DNA of 64,000 bases from Hedera helix (GCA_947179155.2 OX359280.1:45307055-45371054); one strand, 5' to 3'. Positions 31,230-44,025 are shown, counted from the stretch's first letter. The notes: generated by a model not told the origin, from the sequence alone. A program made the numbers and translations.

Positions 31230-31965
31230 CATGGAGGTCGGAAAGCCTAGTTCATCATCATATGCTTGAAAGAATATTATTCGTGGACGTGATGTGATTA
31301 AAAAAAAGGACGATTTGGAGGATAGGTGATGAAAACTTAGCACGGATATGGGGAGATAGGTGGCTGCCGATCAAACACTTCCCAAAAATAATTTTGCCAC
31401 CGTTAAATATCATGGTTGAGGCTCGGGTTTGTGAGCTAATTAATCCAGAACAAAGAGTGTGGAGGCATGAAATCATTGACAACTTGCTGCTGGAATTTGA
31501 GGTCGAAATTGTTAAAAAAAATCCCTTAATCATACGGATCAACCTAATAAACTCATGTGGCCTTTTACTGCAAATGGGACATATACAGTGAAGTCAGGTT
31601 AAAATTTCTTGCAACTTGAACATCAACGTGAATGATCAGGGCATTCTGATGAAGAGAGGCTAAAACCTTTATGGCAGACCATTTGGAGTTTGAATGTGCC
31701 AAGTAAGGTGAAATTTTTGGTATGGAGGGCGATAAATAACTCATTGTCAACAAAGGCCAATTTAGCCTACCGTAAAATTACTAGTGATAACACTTGTGAG
31801 CTATGCCAACTCCATAAGTAAGATGTGCTACATGCTCTATATGCATGCCCTCAGCTTGAAGAAGTATGGCAACGGGTACCGATTTGGAACTATGAAAGTT
31901 TGAAGAGAACATGTTCCTTCATTGATCTGTTTGGGTGTGTTTGTGCAGAGCACAGAAGTCCTGAA
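31230..31965 (+). pseudogene. L1-type LINE ORF2 fragment (C-terminal region)
   Basis: The translation contains GRDVIKK, WRIGDENLARIWGDRWLP and the zinc-binding-type segment VPSKVKFLVWRAINNSLSTK, followed by CELC and LYACPQLEEVW. These are hallmarks of the C-terminus of plant LINE ORF2. It has stops and frameshifts (for example near 31600 and 31820). It is cut at 31966 by the LTR of RLG-3, so it predates that insertion. Confidence 0.75.
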
Positions 31966-32775
31966 TGGAAGACCCCAACTTTTATTGAATAAAATTTATT
32001 TTTCTTCATATATTATTCTAAGGTGTTATATTGATAAAAGTTAAAGTTAAGGATGTTATGCGTAAATTTTATCATGTCGGACAATATTCGAATTGTCGGA
32101 GAATATTCATTTTATCGGAGAATATTCGATCCGTACGACGGCACCTAAATAACTAATTATTGGTGGACCCCATAATGAAATATTGTCGGATATAAAAAAT
32201 GACAGCAGTTAACTTTTTAAATAAAAATGGTTAATGGTACTATCACTTTTAACTATTTAAAATACTCTGTGATAAAAGAATAGTTGGATATGGTATTTCA
32301 TGGTATTTTACTATATCACACGGTATACTACAGTAGCACATAGTATTACATAGTGTCTCATATTATTAATATGATAAAGTGTCTATTACACATTATTCAT
32401 CAATAATTGTCACAATAGTAAATACACCTCATCAAATCAATAATTGTCATTATATTGTATGTATATCATTGAGTCAATAATTGTTATTGCACAGTATTTT
32501 AAATTATTAAACTAATAATTGTTACAGTAACTCATGCACTATATCAAATTAATAATTGTCACAGTAATGTGTTATTACATTATTTTTTTTATTATTGTTA
32601 TAACTATTTTAGCTTTATTTTAATTATTGTATTTCATTATTAATTGGTATTTCGAGTACTATATTAATTATTGGAGGATAATATGTGAAAGGAATATAGT
32701 AAATTGAAAGGAAGAAAAGGACAGAAAGAGAAAAGGAAAAAAAAGGCAAATGGGTGGAAACATATATATATATAT
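31966..32775 (+). repeat. RLG-3 5' LTR, first piece
   Basis: Aligns with 62847-63750 of the 3' LTR, both ending near AAATGGGTGGA-ACA. Interrupted at 32776 by a Tekay-type solo LTR. Confidence 0.85.
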
Positions 32776-34369
32776 TGTAATGTCCACAAAATTTTAAATT
32801 TTATTATAAATAAATTATGAATTTATTTATTAATGTAATGAATATTCTATGAACTAATTTAAATCTTGATGCGATTAGTAAATTAATAATATGTTTGGAT
32901 TAAATTAAAGGGAGTCCAATTAATGGGATAATTAAATTAGTGGACTAACCTAATATTATCAATAAATTGATTAGATTTGCGAGTTAATTAAGTATTCAAT
33001 TTAAATTGAATATAGCATGTATAATTGATTTATGTAAATTAATTAATAAAATCATTAATTAATGGTATTGAATATTTTAAGTTAGCCCAAATAATTAATT
33101 TGCACTAAACCCAAGCCTAGTTGCCATTTAATTAACCAATTGGGCCATTAATTGTTTGACAAACAAAACAAATAGCAGCCCAGCTCAAGAGCAAGGCACA
33201 ACCCGGTAGAAAATTAGGAGTGACACCTATTTTGGGACAAAATTCAGGAGCAGAGCATGCGCAAGAGTTCTTGGCTCAAGAAAGCAGCAGCTTATTGGCA
33301 AAAGAAGGGAGCAAGTCAGGCATAGAGGGGGTATAGAGTCCATGTATCAGAGTTTTGTCTAAAGCTTGGGATAGTATATTTCTTATATCAACCTTTTTTC
33401 CTTCTCCTTCCCGTCCATTTATAGAGAGAGAAACCGAGAGTAAAGAGAGAGAAAAAAAATCGAGAGCAACAAGAGAGAAATAACCAAGAGAGTCTTGAGA
33501 GTTTGATCTAGGAGTTTTAAGGAATGTTATTGGATGTCCTCAGGCTTTGTTACATACTTCGGGAGGAAGAGAAGGTCAACCATTAGATCACAAAGGTAGT
33601 ACACATCTCAAAGTTTCAGTTTTATGCTTTCATAGCCATGCTTTATATTTTATATGGTAGGAAGCTAGATTAAGAGCTCTAAGTGATCACACTCATGCTA
33701 GAGTAGTAAATATATGTTTCAATAAACTTATCATGTGTTGTTATGCACATCATTGTGGTTAAAATTGAAAGAATGCATGAATCCACCTATTTCGGAAAAA
33801 CCGTGTGAGTTAGTGTGGTTTAAGACCTTATATCTCTAAGCTCTTCAACTTTTTTGTGATGGTTATTATTTTTCCTTGATAGACCTATGAGTTTAGAAGA
33901 AAACCCAGTTTGGATCACCAAAAGTTATGGTGTATACATTTAGTTATGGTTTTTCTTCCAAAACAGTCCCCTTTCCGGCACTATTGAGAGTAGCTTGATA
34001 AATTTGGTATTTAATGTTTCTGAAAAATTATTTGAAAAATAACATGTTGAAGAGGATCAAGTTATGAGTCCATAGGATCCGACCTTGCATGATTTGGAGG
34101 TGTATAGCTCAATCTAAAAATGTTTGAACCAAGGTACCTCCAGAAGCTTGAAAACCAGAATCCATGAAATTATTCTGCATAAGCAGATGGCTCAGGCACC
34201 TCAGCACCTGTGTCTTGGCTGTGTGAGGGTTCGAGTCAGCGCTGAGGCATCCTCCCACTCCCGTGGCTTCCCGATGTGCAGTCAGTTTGGGTCTTTTCGG
34301 GTCATGGGTCGCGGATAGTTTATTTTAGAAATGGGTATTGTAAAAATTGTAAAAAATTAATATAATTAG

Positions 34370-35420
34370 CATGGAACCCAAATAAAATAATTATTTATTA
34401 ATTAAATAAATTTGATTAATAAATAAGATAAATAAAATATTTGAGATAATTAATTATTATTTAATTGGTATTAAATAATAGTTAAAGTAACTAAAAATAG
34501 TTAATTAATTATCAATAAATGATAATTTATTAATTATTTGATATTTAAATATATTAAAAAAAGATAGTAAATTTATTATTTAGTGGTCATTAAATAATAA
34601 ATAAGAATAGTTAAGTAATTAATTATTGTTCAATGAATATTAGATGATGATTAAGGAAGAAAAAAGTTTGTCAAAGCTTAATTACTTATTATAATAAAGA
34701 TGAATAATTAATTATTATTAAATAATAATTAAAGAGACATTAAATAAACTAATTATGTATTATTTAACTAGAGTTAAATAATAAATAAAGATAATTAATC
34801 ATTATTTAATTAATATTAAATGATGATTAAGAGAGATATAAAGATAATTAATTAATTATTATTTAACTAACATTAAATAATAATTAAGGAAGGATTAAAG
34901 TTAATAAAGTAATTACTTATTATTTAATTGAGACTAAATAATATGTAAAAATAATTAATCATTATTCAACATTAAATAATGATTAAAGAGTAATAAAAGT
35001 AATTAATTAATTATTATTATTTGATTAAATAATAATTAAAGAAAGATAAGATAAAATAAAGTAATTACCTATTATTTAATTTATAATAGTTAAGGATAAA
35101 TAACTAATTGTTATTTAATTAAATAATGATTAGAGGGAGGTAGAGATATTATTTAATTAATAATAATTAAAGAGATGTAGAGGTAACGAATTAATTATTA
35201 TTCAACTAATATTAAATAATAATTAATTAAAGGAAATTAAAATTAATTAGTTAATTATTTATTATTTTATTAAATAGTAAATAAGGTAATTAATAATAAT
35301 TGAATAGTTAAGGTTATCAAGTAATTATTTATTATCGAATGATAAATAAGAGAGTCAAAGAAATTGTTTGCTAATTAAATTAATATTTAGAATAACTAAA
35401 CAATTATGATAAATTGTTTA
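34370..35420. repeat. AT-rich hairpin array in the Tekay-type solo LTR
   Basis: A dozen or more diverged units of the TAATTATTATTTAATTA / ATTAAATAATAATTA type with purine-rich spacers (AAAGAGA and similar), as in Tekay-1. This is the longest array in the window. Confidence 0.75.
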
Positions 35421-35552
35421 GGAGTTTAAATAGTATGAGATAATTAAATCATTAACCTTAGTTCGGTGAATATTTTATTGAGGTTATATGATGTGGATTT
35501 GTAGGAAAATCCAAGGTGATTATGTGTCAGTAAACTTAAATACTTAAGTGAA

Positions 35553-35557
35553 GCGAT
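35553..35557. repeat. Target-site duplication of Tekay-2, left copy
   Basis: GCGAT before the LTR end TGTGACGACC. It repeats at 49374-49378. Confidence 0.95.
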
Positions 35558-35805
35558 TGTGACGACCCCAAATCCGGGTTCCATAACCTCGAGTTTGATT
35601 CTCACTATTCAACACATTACTAACAATTAAATACATACATTGCATTTAAATATCGCGGAATAATACATATTGGTTCCCTTCAAAAGGTTACAATACCAGG
35701 GTCTACCAACCTTAACATAAAAACAGTTCCTATCATAAGGAATTACAAAAGGTTCTTCAACAGTAAATACATATTTAAATATCTAATTAGCATGCATAAG
35801 CTAAC

Positions 35806-35858
35806 TTAATCTCGGGCTTTTCCTTTTCCCTTATCCTTCTTCGAGCAATCGGGTCTAT
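35806..35858 (-). CDS. Conserved 17-codon frame in Tekay-2 3' LTR
   Basis: Behind TTTTTCAG on the minus strand, two bases and 16 codons encode RPDCSKKDKGKGKARD, then TAA. Length and position match the frames in Tekay-1 and the solo LTR. An identical copy lies at 45728-45780 in the 5' LTR. Same caveat: no upstream exon known. Confidence 0.45.
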
Positions 35859-36839
35859 CTGAAAAATGGTTCATGATATAACAAGAATGAGCAACTAGTT
35901 TGCTCAGCAAGTTTAGAACAATCATGGAGATTTAATATATCATGAATGAATGAGAAATATCAATAATGATTCAACAATAGATATAACAATTGTGAATGAA
36001 ACAAGATTCAAATTTTAATAAACAGACTATTTGAATCTTAAAATGCTGAGTGGTCACCAAGGACCCTGAACTAACGAGGGTACAATAGAGTTTCCTCCGA
36101 CCCTTTGAGTTGTTTGGTTTTCAAGGGGATCAGCCTATTCAACCCGCTGTATATGCATTACATTTAGTCACTGGCGCCAAAATCGGTTTCCCGACACAAA
36201 ATCCCCTAATTTAGGGTTGTTCAAATCTCAGTCTTAATATAAGAAATCCGCACCCAACAATGGTTTGGATAAGCTTTTAAAAGTATTCAAGTTATTGAAT
36301 TTAGAAACGCAATGTCTAGCTGAACTATTAGCTTCAGACATTTTTAATACAGTTCGTGAATCAAGAACTAACAAGCTTCAAATGCACTAAGTGCGATTGT
36401 ATAAACAATATGGATGTGGAATAATTTTCGATAATTAAACCACTTCAAGCTTTAACAATAAATACAAGTATGGAAACTTGTTCAACAATAATAATTGAGT
36501 AGGGTTAGAGAACTTGCCTGTTTGCTCAGCTACAATAATTGTCTAGCTTTAACTAACTTGCTTTGAAAGACCTAACATTAATAAAGTCGGTCTAATAATT
36601 AGTACGACGTATTTGCATAATTATACGCTTAATAACGAACTTATTTACCACATAAGTACTAACACATAAATTACATTAGTCAAAACAATATTATTAACCT
36701 TATAGACACTTAATCATTTTAGGTTAATAATTTAATAAGTTAGAAAATATTTTTCTTAAGTGTTGGACACTTATTAAACCCTTAAACAACTTATTATAAT
36801 TGTTTAGTTCAATTCAATTTATTTTATTAACTCAATCTC

Positions 36840-37430
36840 TTTTTAATTACTATTTAATATTGATTAAATAGAAATTAATTAATTAACTCTAGTTATTATA
36901 AATAATAACTAATTGTACTTACTTATTATTTAATTATAATTAAATAATAAATAATTATTAACTTAGTTTAAACCTTCTTTAATTTAATGTTAATCAACCA
37001 ATAATTAACCAAGTAATTAACCTTACTTATTATTTAATTAAGGAAATTAAATAATAGTTTACTAATCTTAATCCTCTTTAATTATTATTTAATGTCAATT
37101 AAATAATAATTAATTATTTAATTAATTTTAATTATTATTTAAGGTTAAATAATAATCAAATCATTCTTATTTATTATTTAAATTAAATAATAAATTATTA
37201 CTCTAATAACTTAATTTCCATTAATCGTTATTTAATGTTAATTAAATAATAATTAATTACTTAATTATCTTTATTTATTATTTAATAATATTTAAATAAT
37301 AAATAATTAATTTATAAATTTTATCTCTCTTTAAATATTATTTAATAGGCATTAAATAATAATTGCTAATTTATCATCTTTATTTATTATTAACATTTAA
37401 AATAATAAATAAATAATAAATTTATTTAAC
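36840..37430. repeat. AT-rich hairpin array in Tekay-2 3' LTR
   Basis: Units built on TTATTATTTAA ... TTAAATAATAA separated by short spacers. Repeated in the 5' LTR at about 46760-47350. It is more AT-pure than the Tekay-1 array. Confidence 0.75.
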
Positions 37431-37689
37431 CTAACCATGGTTTAGCTAACTAGATTAATATTTAAAATATTTAAATATTAAACTTTATGAAAAATATCCT
37501 CCCCAATATTATTTTTGTATTATTATTATTTTTGTTATAATTTTAAATTAATTTTTAAATATTTAAATTAATTAAAATTAACCCGAATGGCATTTTCGTA
37601 AATAAGTTGAAAAACCGGACCGAGGGCAGAATGGTAATTTTGCCAAGAAAACACGGAGGGGCAAAATGGTAATTTCGCCGAAAAGTTTC

Positions 37690-37850
37690 TTACCGCGCAT
37701 TGCGCGCGTTTTGGTTTGTTACGGGTCAAAACGACGCCGTTTTTGAAAAGCCGGAAACGGCTTCCGCGCGGAGTGAATTTTCTACGGACGCCAAACGACG
37801 TCGTTTGGCTCCGCGTCCTCGGTGAACAGTGGCAGCCGCGCATTGCGCGG
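37690..37850. promoter_or_regulatory. GC-rich palindrome cluster in Tekay-2 3' LTR
   Basis: Contains CCGCGCATTGCGCG at 37693 and 37836, AAAACGACGCCGTTTT near 37728 and AAACGACGTCGTTT near 37793. In element orientation it lies upstream of the hairpin array, plausibly in U3. The 5' LTR copy (about 47612-47780) has an extra 8 bases, GTACGCGC, near 47692. Role as a promoter or enhancer is inference. Confidence 0.5.
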
Positions 37851-39444
37851 AAAGCCTTAAAAATTTTTCCTTCCCGCAGAACGTGAACAGTGTTTCCGGC
37901 TACCCATTTTAAATAAAAATATACCTTCAATAAATCTTTAACTCTTCAATAAAAATCCAAAAAAATTACCAATCATCTTATATTAATTTATAACATGAAA
38001 AATTAATTTTTCATGATTTAATATCAATATTTTTTTATAAAAATTTTTTTACATCACATAAACTACCATAAATCATAACTTTTTGTATAAAACTCCATTT
38101 TGAGTGATTCAAACTTTGTTTTTCTCATGATTTAATGTTCTATAATATTAGAACATCAAATCTAAGTTTTACAAAAATATTTTTGGTCATATATTTCAAG
38201 ACTTGATTATACACTATTAAATACATATTTTAGCATATAAATATACCAAAATACAAATCAAACATATTAAACTCAAGCATGGCATAAATATTACCTCTAC
38301 ACATTAATAACTATATTAATATGTTTATACAAGCATGATGATTATTTAATTTAAAAACAAAACTTTATTTAAAATAACCATTACCTTGATTTAATGGCTA
38401 TCTTTCTTTTTCTTCCAAAGTAGGTGATGAATGAAGATGATATGCACCAAGAACTCCTTCTCCTCTCTTAGTATTTTGATCTTACTATTTTCTCACTCTC
38501 AAATGCTCTCTAGCTCTCTCTTTTGTTTGAAAATAAAAGATGAGAAATGATTTTCAAAATCTACTAAATTGTAAGTATACTTACAATGGGCATAGATATA
38601 AAATCTATATCTATCAAATTTCCATAATGAGAGAGCAAGGATACTTACACAAGAAAGCTAGCCATACATAGTTGGTGAAAAGAGGCATGGTTTATGTACT
38701 TAAAAAAAAAAATAAAACAAGTAACCATTATTTAATTAAATGAAAAATAAAATAAAACAAAACCTCACTTTTTCTCTCTCATTCATGCATGTCGGCTGAT
38801 CTCCCTTCTTTTGTCCCAAATTAAGTGTCACTTTTTACTTTTTAAACAATTAATAGTTAATTTAAGTATTTTCCAAGTGGGCCAATCATTGGGCTTTAAT
38901 TTAAAATACCAATTGGGCTTCTATTAAATTGTTTGGGCTACTAAATTGTCAAATTTTATTATTCTCCACTTGGGCTACTAATTGACCCATGTTGGGCTAA
39001 TTTAATAATTTACATTAATTATTCAATCCATGATTAAATAAATAAATAGGTTGAATAATTAATTAAATATTTTAACCCATAAGTATTAAATTACTAAATG
39101 GACTAATAAATATTATTATTAATATTTCACATTATTTACATTAATTAATAATCATATTAATTAATTTATTATATTTAATTCACTCATTATATTCAATTTA
39201 ATTGAATATTTAAATAATAGGAAACTTATCAATTATTTTGATATTAAAACTTTAGGGTTTATTCACTAATTTAATAACATATTAGTGACCCCCTTTAATT
39301 AATTTTAGTAATTAATTACATAATTATTTAATCACATAATTAATTAATCACATAAAAAGATTTAAATAATCTCTTAAAATTAACTCGTTGGAAATTAAAT
39401 TAATATTTTAATTAATAAAAATGTGGAAATTCTAGGACATTACA

Positions 39445-39480
39445 TTCTCCCCTCCTTATAAAAATTCCGTCCTCGGAATT
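39445..39480 (-). promoter_or_regulatory. Polypurine tract and stem-loop of Tekay-2
   Basis: On the minus strand, AATTCC-GAGGAC-GGAATT (39463-39480) is followed by TATAAGGAGGGGAGAA abutting the LTR start. It matches the Tekay-1 arrangement. Confidence 0.8.
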
Positions 39481-39492
39481 GTAAAAATAAGG

Positions 39493-42400
39493 TTACTCAA
39501 ATAAAAACGGGTAATTTGCCCTCATTTCCTCCTCTAATTCCCACGTAGATTCTTCAATGGCGTGATTCCTCCAGAGTACTTTGACAGAATGAATTATCTT
39601 ATTTCTCAGTTTCTGTTCCTTCCTATCGAGTATCTGAACAGGAACTTCTTCATATGATAAGTCCTTCCCGACTTGAATTGGTTCATAGGAGATAACGTGC
39701 TTGTAGTCTGGTTTGTATGGTCGCAATACCGACACGTGAAACACATTGTGAATATGTTCCAATTCAGGAGGTAAAGCTACCTCGTATGCTACTTCACCCA
39801 CTCTTCTCAATATTTCGAACGGTCCTATGAACCTTGGACTCAATTTCCCCTTCTTTCCAAACCTGATCTTCCCTTTCCAGGGAGATACCTTAATGAACAC
39901 AAAACTCCCCACCTCGAAGTCTCGTTTCTGTCGATGTAAATCGGCGTATTTCTTTTGACGGTCTTGAGCTGCTACTAGCCGAGCTCTTATTACCTTGATA
40001 ATTTCTACCGTCTGTTGAACCAATTCTGGCCCCAACAGTCGGCGTTCTCCTACCTCATCCCAACATAGAGGTGTTCTGCATTTTCTGCCATATAAAGCTT
40101 CGTAAGGCGGCATACCTATGCTCGCATGATAACTGTTGTTGTATGCAAACTCAACTAGTGGTAGATGGACTTCCCAACTGCCCTTGAAATCCATCACGCA
40201 GGCCCTGAGCATATCTTCCAATGTTTGAATTGTTCTCTCACTTTGCCCATCGGTCTGCGGATGATACGCTGTACTCATTCTTAACTGTGTCCCCAATCTC
40301 TCCTGAAGACTTCTCCAAAATTTTGACGTGAAGCGCGGATCTCTGTCTGACACAATCGATACCGGCACCCCATGTCTTGAAACTATCTCTTTGATGTACA
40401 GTTTGGACAACTGATCCAAACTGAACCTAATCTTGATCGGCAAAAAGTGCGCTGACTTTGTTAGCCGATCCACAATCACCCAAATTGCGTCATATCCCTT
40501 CTGTGTTGCTGGAAGTCCTACCACAAAATCCATTGTGATATGCTCCCATTTCCACTCAGGAATTTCTAACGGCTGTAACAATCCACTTGGTCTCTGATGT
40601 TCGGCCTTTACCCTTTGACAAGTTAGGCATCGGCTGACACATTCTGCAACCTCCCTCTTTAAATTCGGCCACCAAAAATGCTGACGTAGATCTTGATACA
40701 TCTTCGTACTCCCCGGATGTATCGAGTATCTCGTACTGTGGGCCTCTTGCAAAATTTCCTCTCGTAATTCAGGCACTAGCGGTACCCAAACACGATTTTC
40801 AAATCTCAGCAATCCCATGCTATCAATTTTAAACTTGACCTCTTCTCCATCGGTCATCCTCTTCCGGATTCTGTCACATTCCTCATCTTTGTCTTGAGCC
40901 TCTTTCACCCTATCTAACAAGGTTGGGCTCACCTCGACTTCTATTGACTCGTTTGGACTTCTCACTTCCAACTCCATTCGAGCCATCTCTTGAACCAATT
41001 GTTCTTGATCTGTCAATATGAACAATTTCTCCCTGCTCTTTCTACTCAGAGCATCCGCTACTACGTTGGCCTTGCCGGGATGATATAGAATTTCACAATC
41101 ATAATCTTTGATCAATTCCAACCATCTCCGTTGCCTCATATTCAGCTCCTTCTGTGTGAAGATATACTTCAGACTCTTATGGTCTGTGAATATCTCACAT
41201 TTTTCTCCGTACAGATAATGTCTCCAAATTTTAAGGGCAAACACTACCGCTGCCAGCTCCAAGTCGTGGGTAGGATATCCCTTCTCATAATCTTTTAATT
41301 GTCTGGACGCATACGCAACGACTTTGCCGTTTTGCATAAGCACACAGCCAAGCCCCTTGTGCGATGCATCACTGTAGACCGTAAAACCTCCTGTATCGTC
41401 TGGTAAGGTCAATACAGGTGCTTCACTAAGTCTTTTCTTTAACTCCTGAAAACTTTCCTCACACTTCTCTGTCCACACGTATTTCACCGTCTTTCTTGTT
41501 AAGTTGGTCAACGGTGTTGCTATCTTTGAGAAGTCTTGAATGAACCTCCGATAGTAACCCGCTAACCCTAAGAAACTTCTTACTTCTGTCGGCGTCCTTG
41601 GTTGCTCCCAATTCATTACCGATTCAACCTTCGCCGGATCAACCGAAACTCCTTCCTTGTCAATAACATGACCTAAAAATTGAACTCTTTCCAACCAGAA
41701 TTCACACTTTGAAAACTTAGCGTACAACCGCTCCTTCCGTAAAATCTCCAACACCAATCTTAGGTGTTCAGCATGCTCCTCCTCCGTTTTGGAATACACC
41801 AGAATATCGTCAATGAACACGACTACAAATTTATCCAAGTATTGCTTGAATATTCTGTTCATCATGTCCATAAATGCGGCTGGCGCATTCGTTAGTCCAA
41901 ACGACATCACCAGAAACTCATAATGCCCATATCGAGTTCTGAATGCCGTCTTGGGTATATCCTCCTTCCTGACTTTCAACTGATGATAACCAGTCCTTAA
42001 GTCAATCTTTGAAAAGTACTTCGCCCCTTTCAATTGATCGAAAAGATCGTCAATTCGTGGTAACGGGTACTTGTTCTTAATTGTCACCTTATTCAGCTCT
42101 CTATAATCCATACACAATCTCATCGATCCATCCTTCTTCTTTACAAACAGCACCGGTGCTCCCCATGGAGAAACACTTGGCTGAATGTACTTATTGTCTA
42201 GCAACTCCTGCAATTGCACCATCAATTCCTTTAGTTCTACCGGAGCCATCCTATATGGTGCTTTCGATATCGGTGCTGTCCCCGGTACTAAATCAATCAC
42301 AAATTCTATCTCCCTGTCCGGCGGTAAACCCGGCAGTACATCTGGGAAAACATCCGTAAATTCCCTAACTACTGGTATTTGCTCCATCTCGGGACTCACC

Positions 42401-44025
42401 ACTTGTGTGTCAACCACATGAGCCAAATACCCTACACAACCTTTCTTCAATAATTTCTTGGCCTGCATCATCGTCAGACAAGAAGACTGTCTTGACGATT
42501 TGCTGCCATAAAATACGACCTTAGACTTATTTGGTGTCTTAAGGTGTATGCACTTCTTCTGACAATCAATTATCGCCCCGTGGTTAAACAACCAATCCAT
42601 CCCAAGTATTACATCAAATTCCCCCAGACGTATTGGAATTAGATTCACATTTAATTTCTGACCCCTGATTTCAGCACAACAATTTCTATGTATGTACTCT
42701 ACCGGAATCACTTCTTTATTAGCAACTTCTATGTTCATTGAGTTTTCTAGTTTGTCCCTAGGCAACTCTAATCGTCTAGCGAAATCATCAGACACAAATG
42801 AACAGGTAGCACCCGAATCAAACAATACATATGCATTTATATTATTGATCGGAATAATACCTGACACCACGTCTTTTGACCCCACGGCATCCTGTACCGT
42901 CATATTGAAAGTCCGGGCTGTCGGCTTGTTCTGTGGTACCGGTCCCCCGATAGCCAATTTGCTGTTATTGCCCCTGTAGCCGCTACCCCCGTCATTCTTC
43001 TTCTTAGGGCAATCCTTTATCAGGTGGTCAGATGCTCCGCAAGAAAAGCATCTCACTTTCTTTGGGAGGGGACAATTTGGAGAAATATGTCCCACCTGAC
43101 CACAATTGTAGCATGTATTCTTCCCTTTCCTGCACTCTCCGAAGTGGTTCTTTCCACATATATTGCATGCTGGCTTTTTCTGAACACTTCCTTGTTGATT
43201 CCCCGAGCTCTTGTCGTTGCTGCTGTTGTCCCATTTGCGCTTGTTGTTATTATTGTTGTTATTATTGCCTCCACTGTTGCTGTTCTTGCTTCCCCCTTCA
43301 TTTTTCTTTTTGTTTCTCTCCTGGTTGTACTTGGTTAATGCGTCGCTTCCTCCTTCAGCAATGATTGACTTCTCCGACAAAGTTGCGAATGAGTCAATCT
43401 GCAGTACCGCTACCTTGTTGAATATCCAAGGTCTCAATCCATTTTCGAATCTTCTGGCCTTGCGTTCCTCCGTATCCACTTGATGTGGAGCGAACCTGGC
43501 CAGCTCATTAAATCTTGCCGCGTACTCAGGTACCGACATGTTTTCCTGCTTCAGTTCTAGAAATTTCACTTCCATCCTACTTTTCATACTCTTCGGGAAA
43601 TAATTCTCATCGAATATTTCCTTAAATCTTGTCCATGACACCACCCCCTCGCCAGCCCTATTCTGATTGGCTTCCCACCAGAAATTGGCCTCTCCCTTCA
43701 TCATATAGGTAGCAAAGATTGTCTTTTGCTCCTCAGCTACCCTCGCGATAACGAACGCTTTCTCTATTTCCTTTATCCATGACTGGGCCTCTATCGGGTC
43801 CGACGTTCCCCTAAACTCTGGCGGTCCCACCGCTTTAAAATCTTTAAAATTCGCCAACTGATTTGGTGGTGGTGGCGGATTTGCTACTACAGGGTGGCGG
43901 TTTTGCATTGCCTCAGCTAGCATGTCGACAAAGTTTTGCATAGGGTCTACGTTGTGTCCCCCCGCGTCGTTGTTAACTGACTCTTCTACCCCCTGGTTCC
44001 TTGGTGGTTGTCTACGTGGCGGCAT
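39493..44025 (-). CDS. Gag-Pol polyprotein of Tekay-2
   Basis: A single 1510-residue frame, collinear with the Tekay-1 polyprotein and highly similar from protease to the C-terminus. Three zinc knuckles lie at 287-298 (CNICGKNHFGEC), 305-318 and 326-339. A run of eight or more Asn precedes them and is absent from Tekay-1. The protease has DSGATCSFVS, RT has FIDDILVYS, RNase H has YSDAS, E, TDHKS and ADALS, and integrase has the HHCC and D, D, E residues (MDFVV, SDRDPRF, QSERT). It ends in a chromodomain-like tail. No stop or frameshift. The region between RNase H and integrase and the Asn/Lys-rich linker differ most from Tekay-1. Confidence 0.97.
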   Translation of the reverse strand: MPPRRQPPRNQGVEESVNNDAGGHNVDPMQNFVDMLAEAMQNRHPVVANPPPPPNQLANFKDFKAVGPPEFRGTSDPIEAQSWIKEIEKAFVIARVAEEQKTIFATYMMKGEANFWWEANQNRAGEGVVSWTRFKEIFDENYFPKSMKSRMEVKFLELKQENMSVPEYAARFNELARFAPHQVDTEERKARRFENGLRPWIFNKVAVLQIDSFATLSEKSIIAEGGSDALTKYNQERNKKKNEGGSKNSNSGGNNNNNNNNKRKWDNSSNDKSSGNQQGSVQKKPACNICGKNHFGECRKGKNTCYNCGQVGHISPNCPLPKKVRCFSCGASDHLIKDCPKKKNDGGSGYRGNNSKLAIGGPVPQNKPTARTFNMTVQDAVGSKDVVSGIIPINNINAYVLFDSGATCSFVSDDFARRLELPRDKLENSMNIEVANKEVIPVEYIHRNCCAEIRGQKLNVNLIPIRLGEFDVILGMDWLFNHGAIIDCQKKCIHLKTPNKSKVVFYGSKSSRQSSCLTMMQAKKLLKKGCVGYLAHVVDTQVVSPEMEQIPVVREFTDVFPDVLPGLPPDREIEFVIDLVPGTAPISKAPYRMAPVELKELMVQLQELLDNKYIQPSVSPWGAPVLFVKKKDGSMRLCMDYRELNKVTIKNKYPLPRIDDLFDQLKGAKYFSKIDLRTGYHQLKVRKEDIPKTAFRTRYGHYEFLVMSFGLTNAPAAFMDMMNRIFKQYLDKFVVVFIDDILVYSKTEEEHAEHLRLVLEILRKERLYAKFSKCEFWLERVQFLGHVIDKEGVSVDPAKVESVMNWEQPRTPTEVRSFLGLAGYYRRFIQDFSKIATPLTNLTRKTVKYVWTEKCEESFQELKKRLSEAPVLTLPDDTGGFTVYSDASHKGLGCVLMQNGKVVAYASRQLKDYEKGYPTHDLELAAVVFALKIWRHYLYGEKCEIFTDHKSLKYIFTQKELNMRQRRWLELIKDYDCEILYHPGKANVVADALSRKSREKLFILTDQEQLVQEMARMELEVRSPNESIEVEVSPTLLDRVKEAQDKDEECDRIRKRMTDGEEVKFKIDSMGLLRFENRVWVPLVPELREEILQEAHSTRYSIHPGSTKMYQDLRQHFWWPNLKREVAECVSRCLTCQRVKAEHQRPSGLLQPLEIPEWKWEHITMDFVVGLPATQKGYDAIWVIVDRLTKSAHFLPIKIRFSLDQLSKLYIKEIVSRHGVPVSIVSDRDPRFTSKFWRSLQERLGTQLRMSTAYHPQTDGQSERTIQTLEDMLRACVMDFKGSWEVHLPLVEFAYNNSYHASIGMPPYEALYGRKCRTPLCWDEVGERRLLGPELVQQTVEIIKVIRARLVAAQDRQKKYADLHRQKRDFEVGSFVFIKVSPWKGKIRFGKKGKLSPRFIGPFEILRRVGEVAYEVALPPELEHIHNVFHVSVLRPYKPDYKHVISYEPIQVGKDLSYEEVPVQILDRKEQKLRNKIIHSVKVLWRNHAIEESTWELEEEMRANYPFLFE

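Larger units (their letters stand above)
35558..39444 (-). repeat. 3' LTR of Tekay-2
   Basis: 3887 bp, ending GTCGTCACA on the minus strand. It contains the 17-codon frame (35806-35858), the near-palindrome at 35889-35905, the conserved core (CAAGGGGATCAGCCT near 36123), the AT hairpin array (36840-37430), then a GC-rich island (37610-37860) with palindromes. Confidence 0.95.

Noticed and set aside
37568..37930. 120-residue frame in the Tekay-2 3' LTR (and a 64-residue antisense frame in the 5' LTR)
   Set aside because: It runs through the GC-rich island, is changed by the 8-bp indel in the other LTR, and shows no protein family.
43024..43364. Leucine/cysteine-rich frames on the plus strand opposite Tekay-2 gag
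   Set aside because: They are antisense shadows of the Asn/Lys-rich linker and zinc knuckles.
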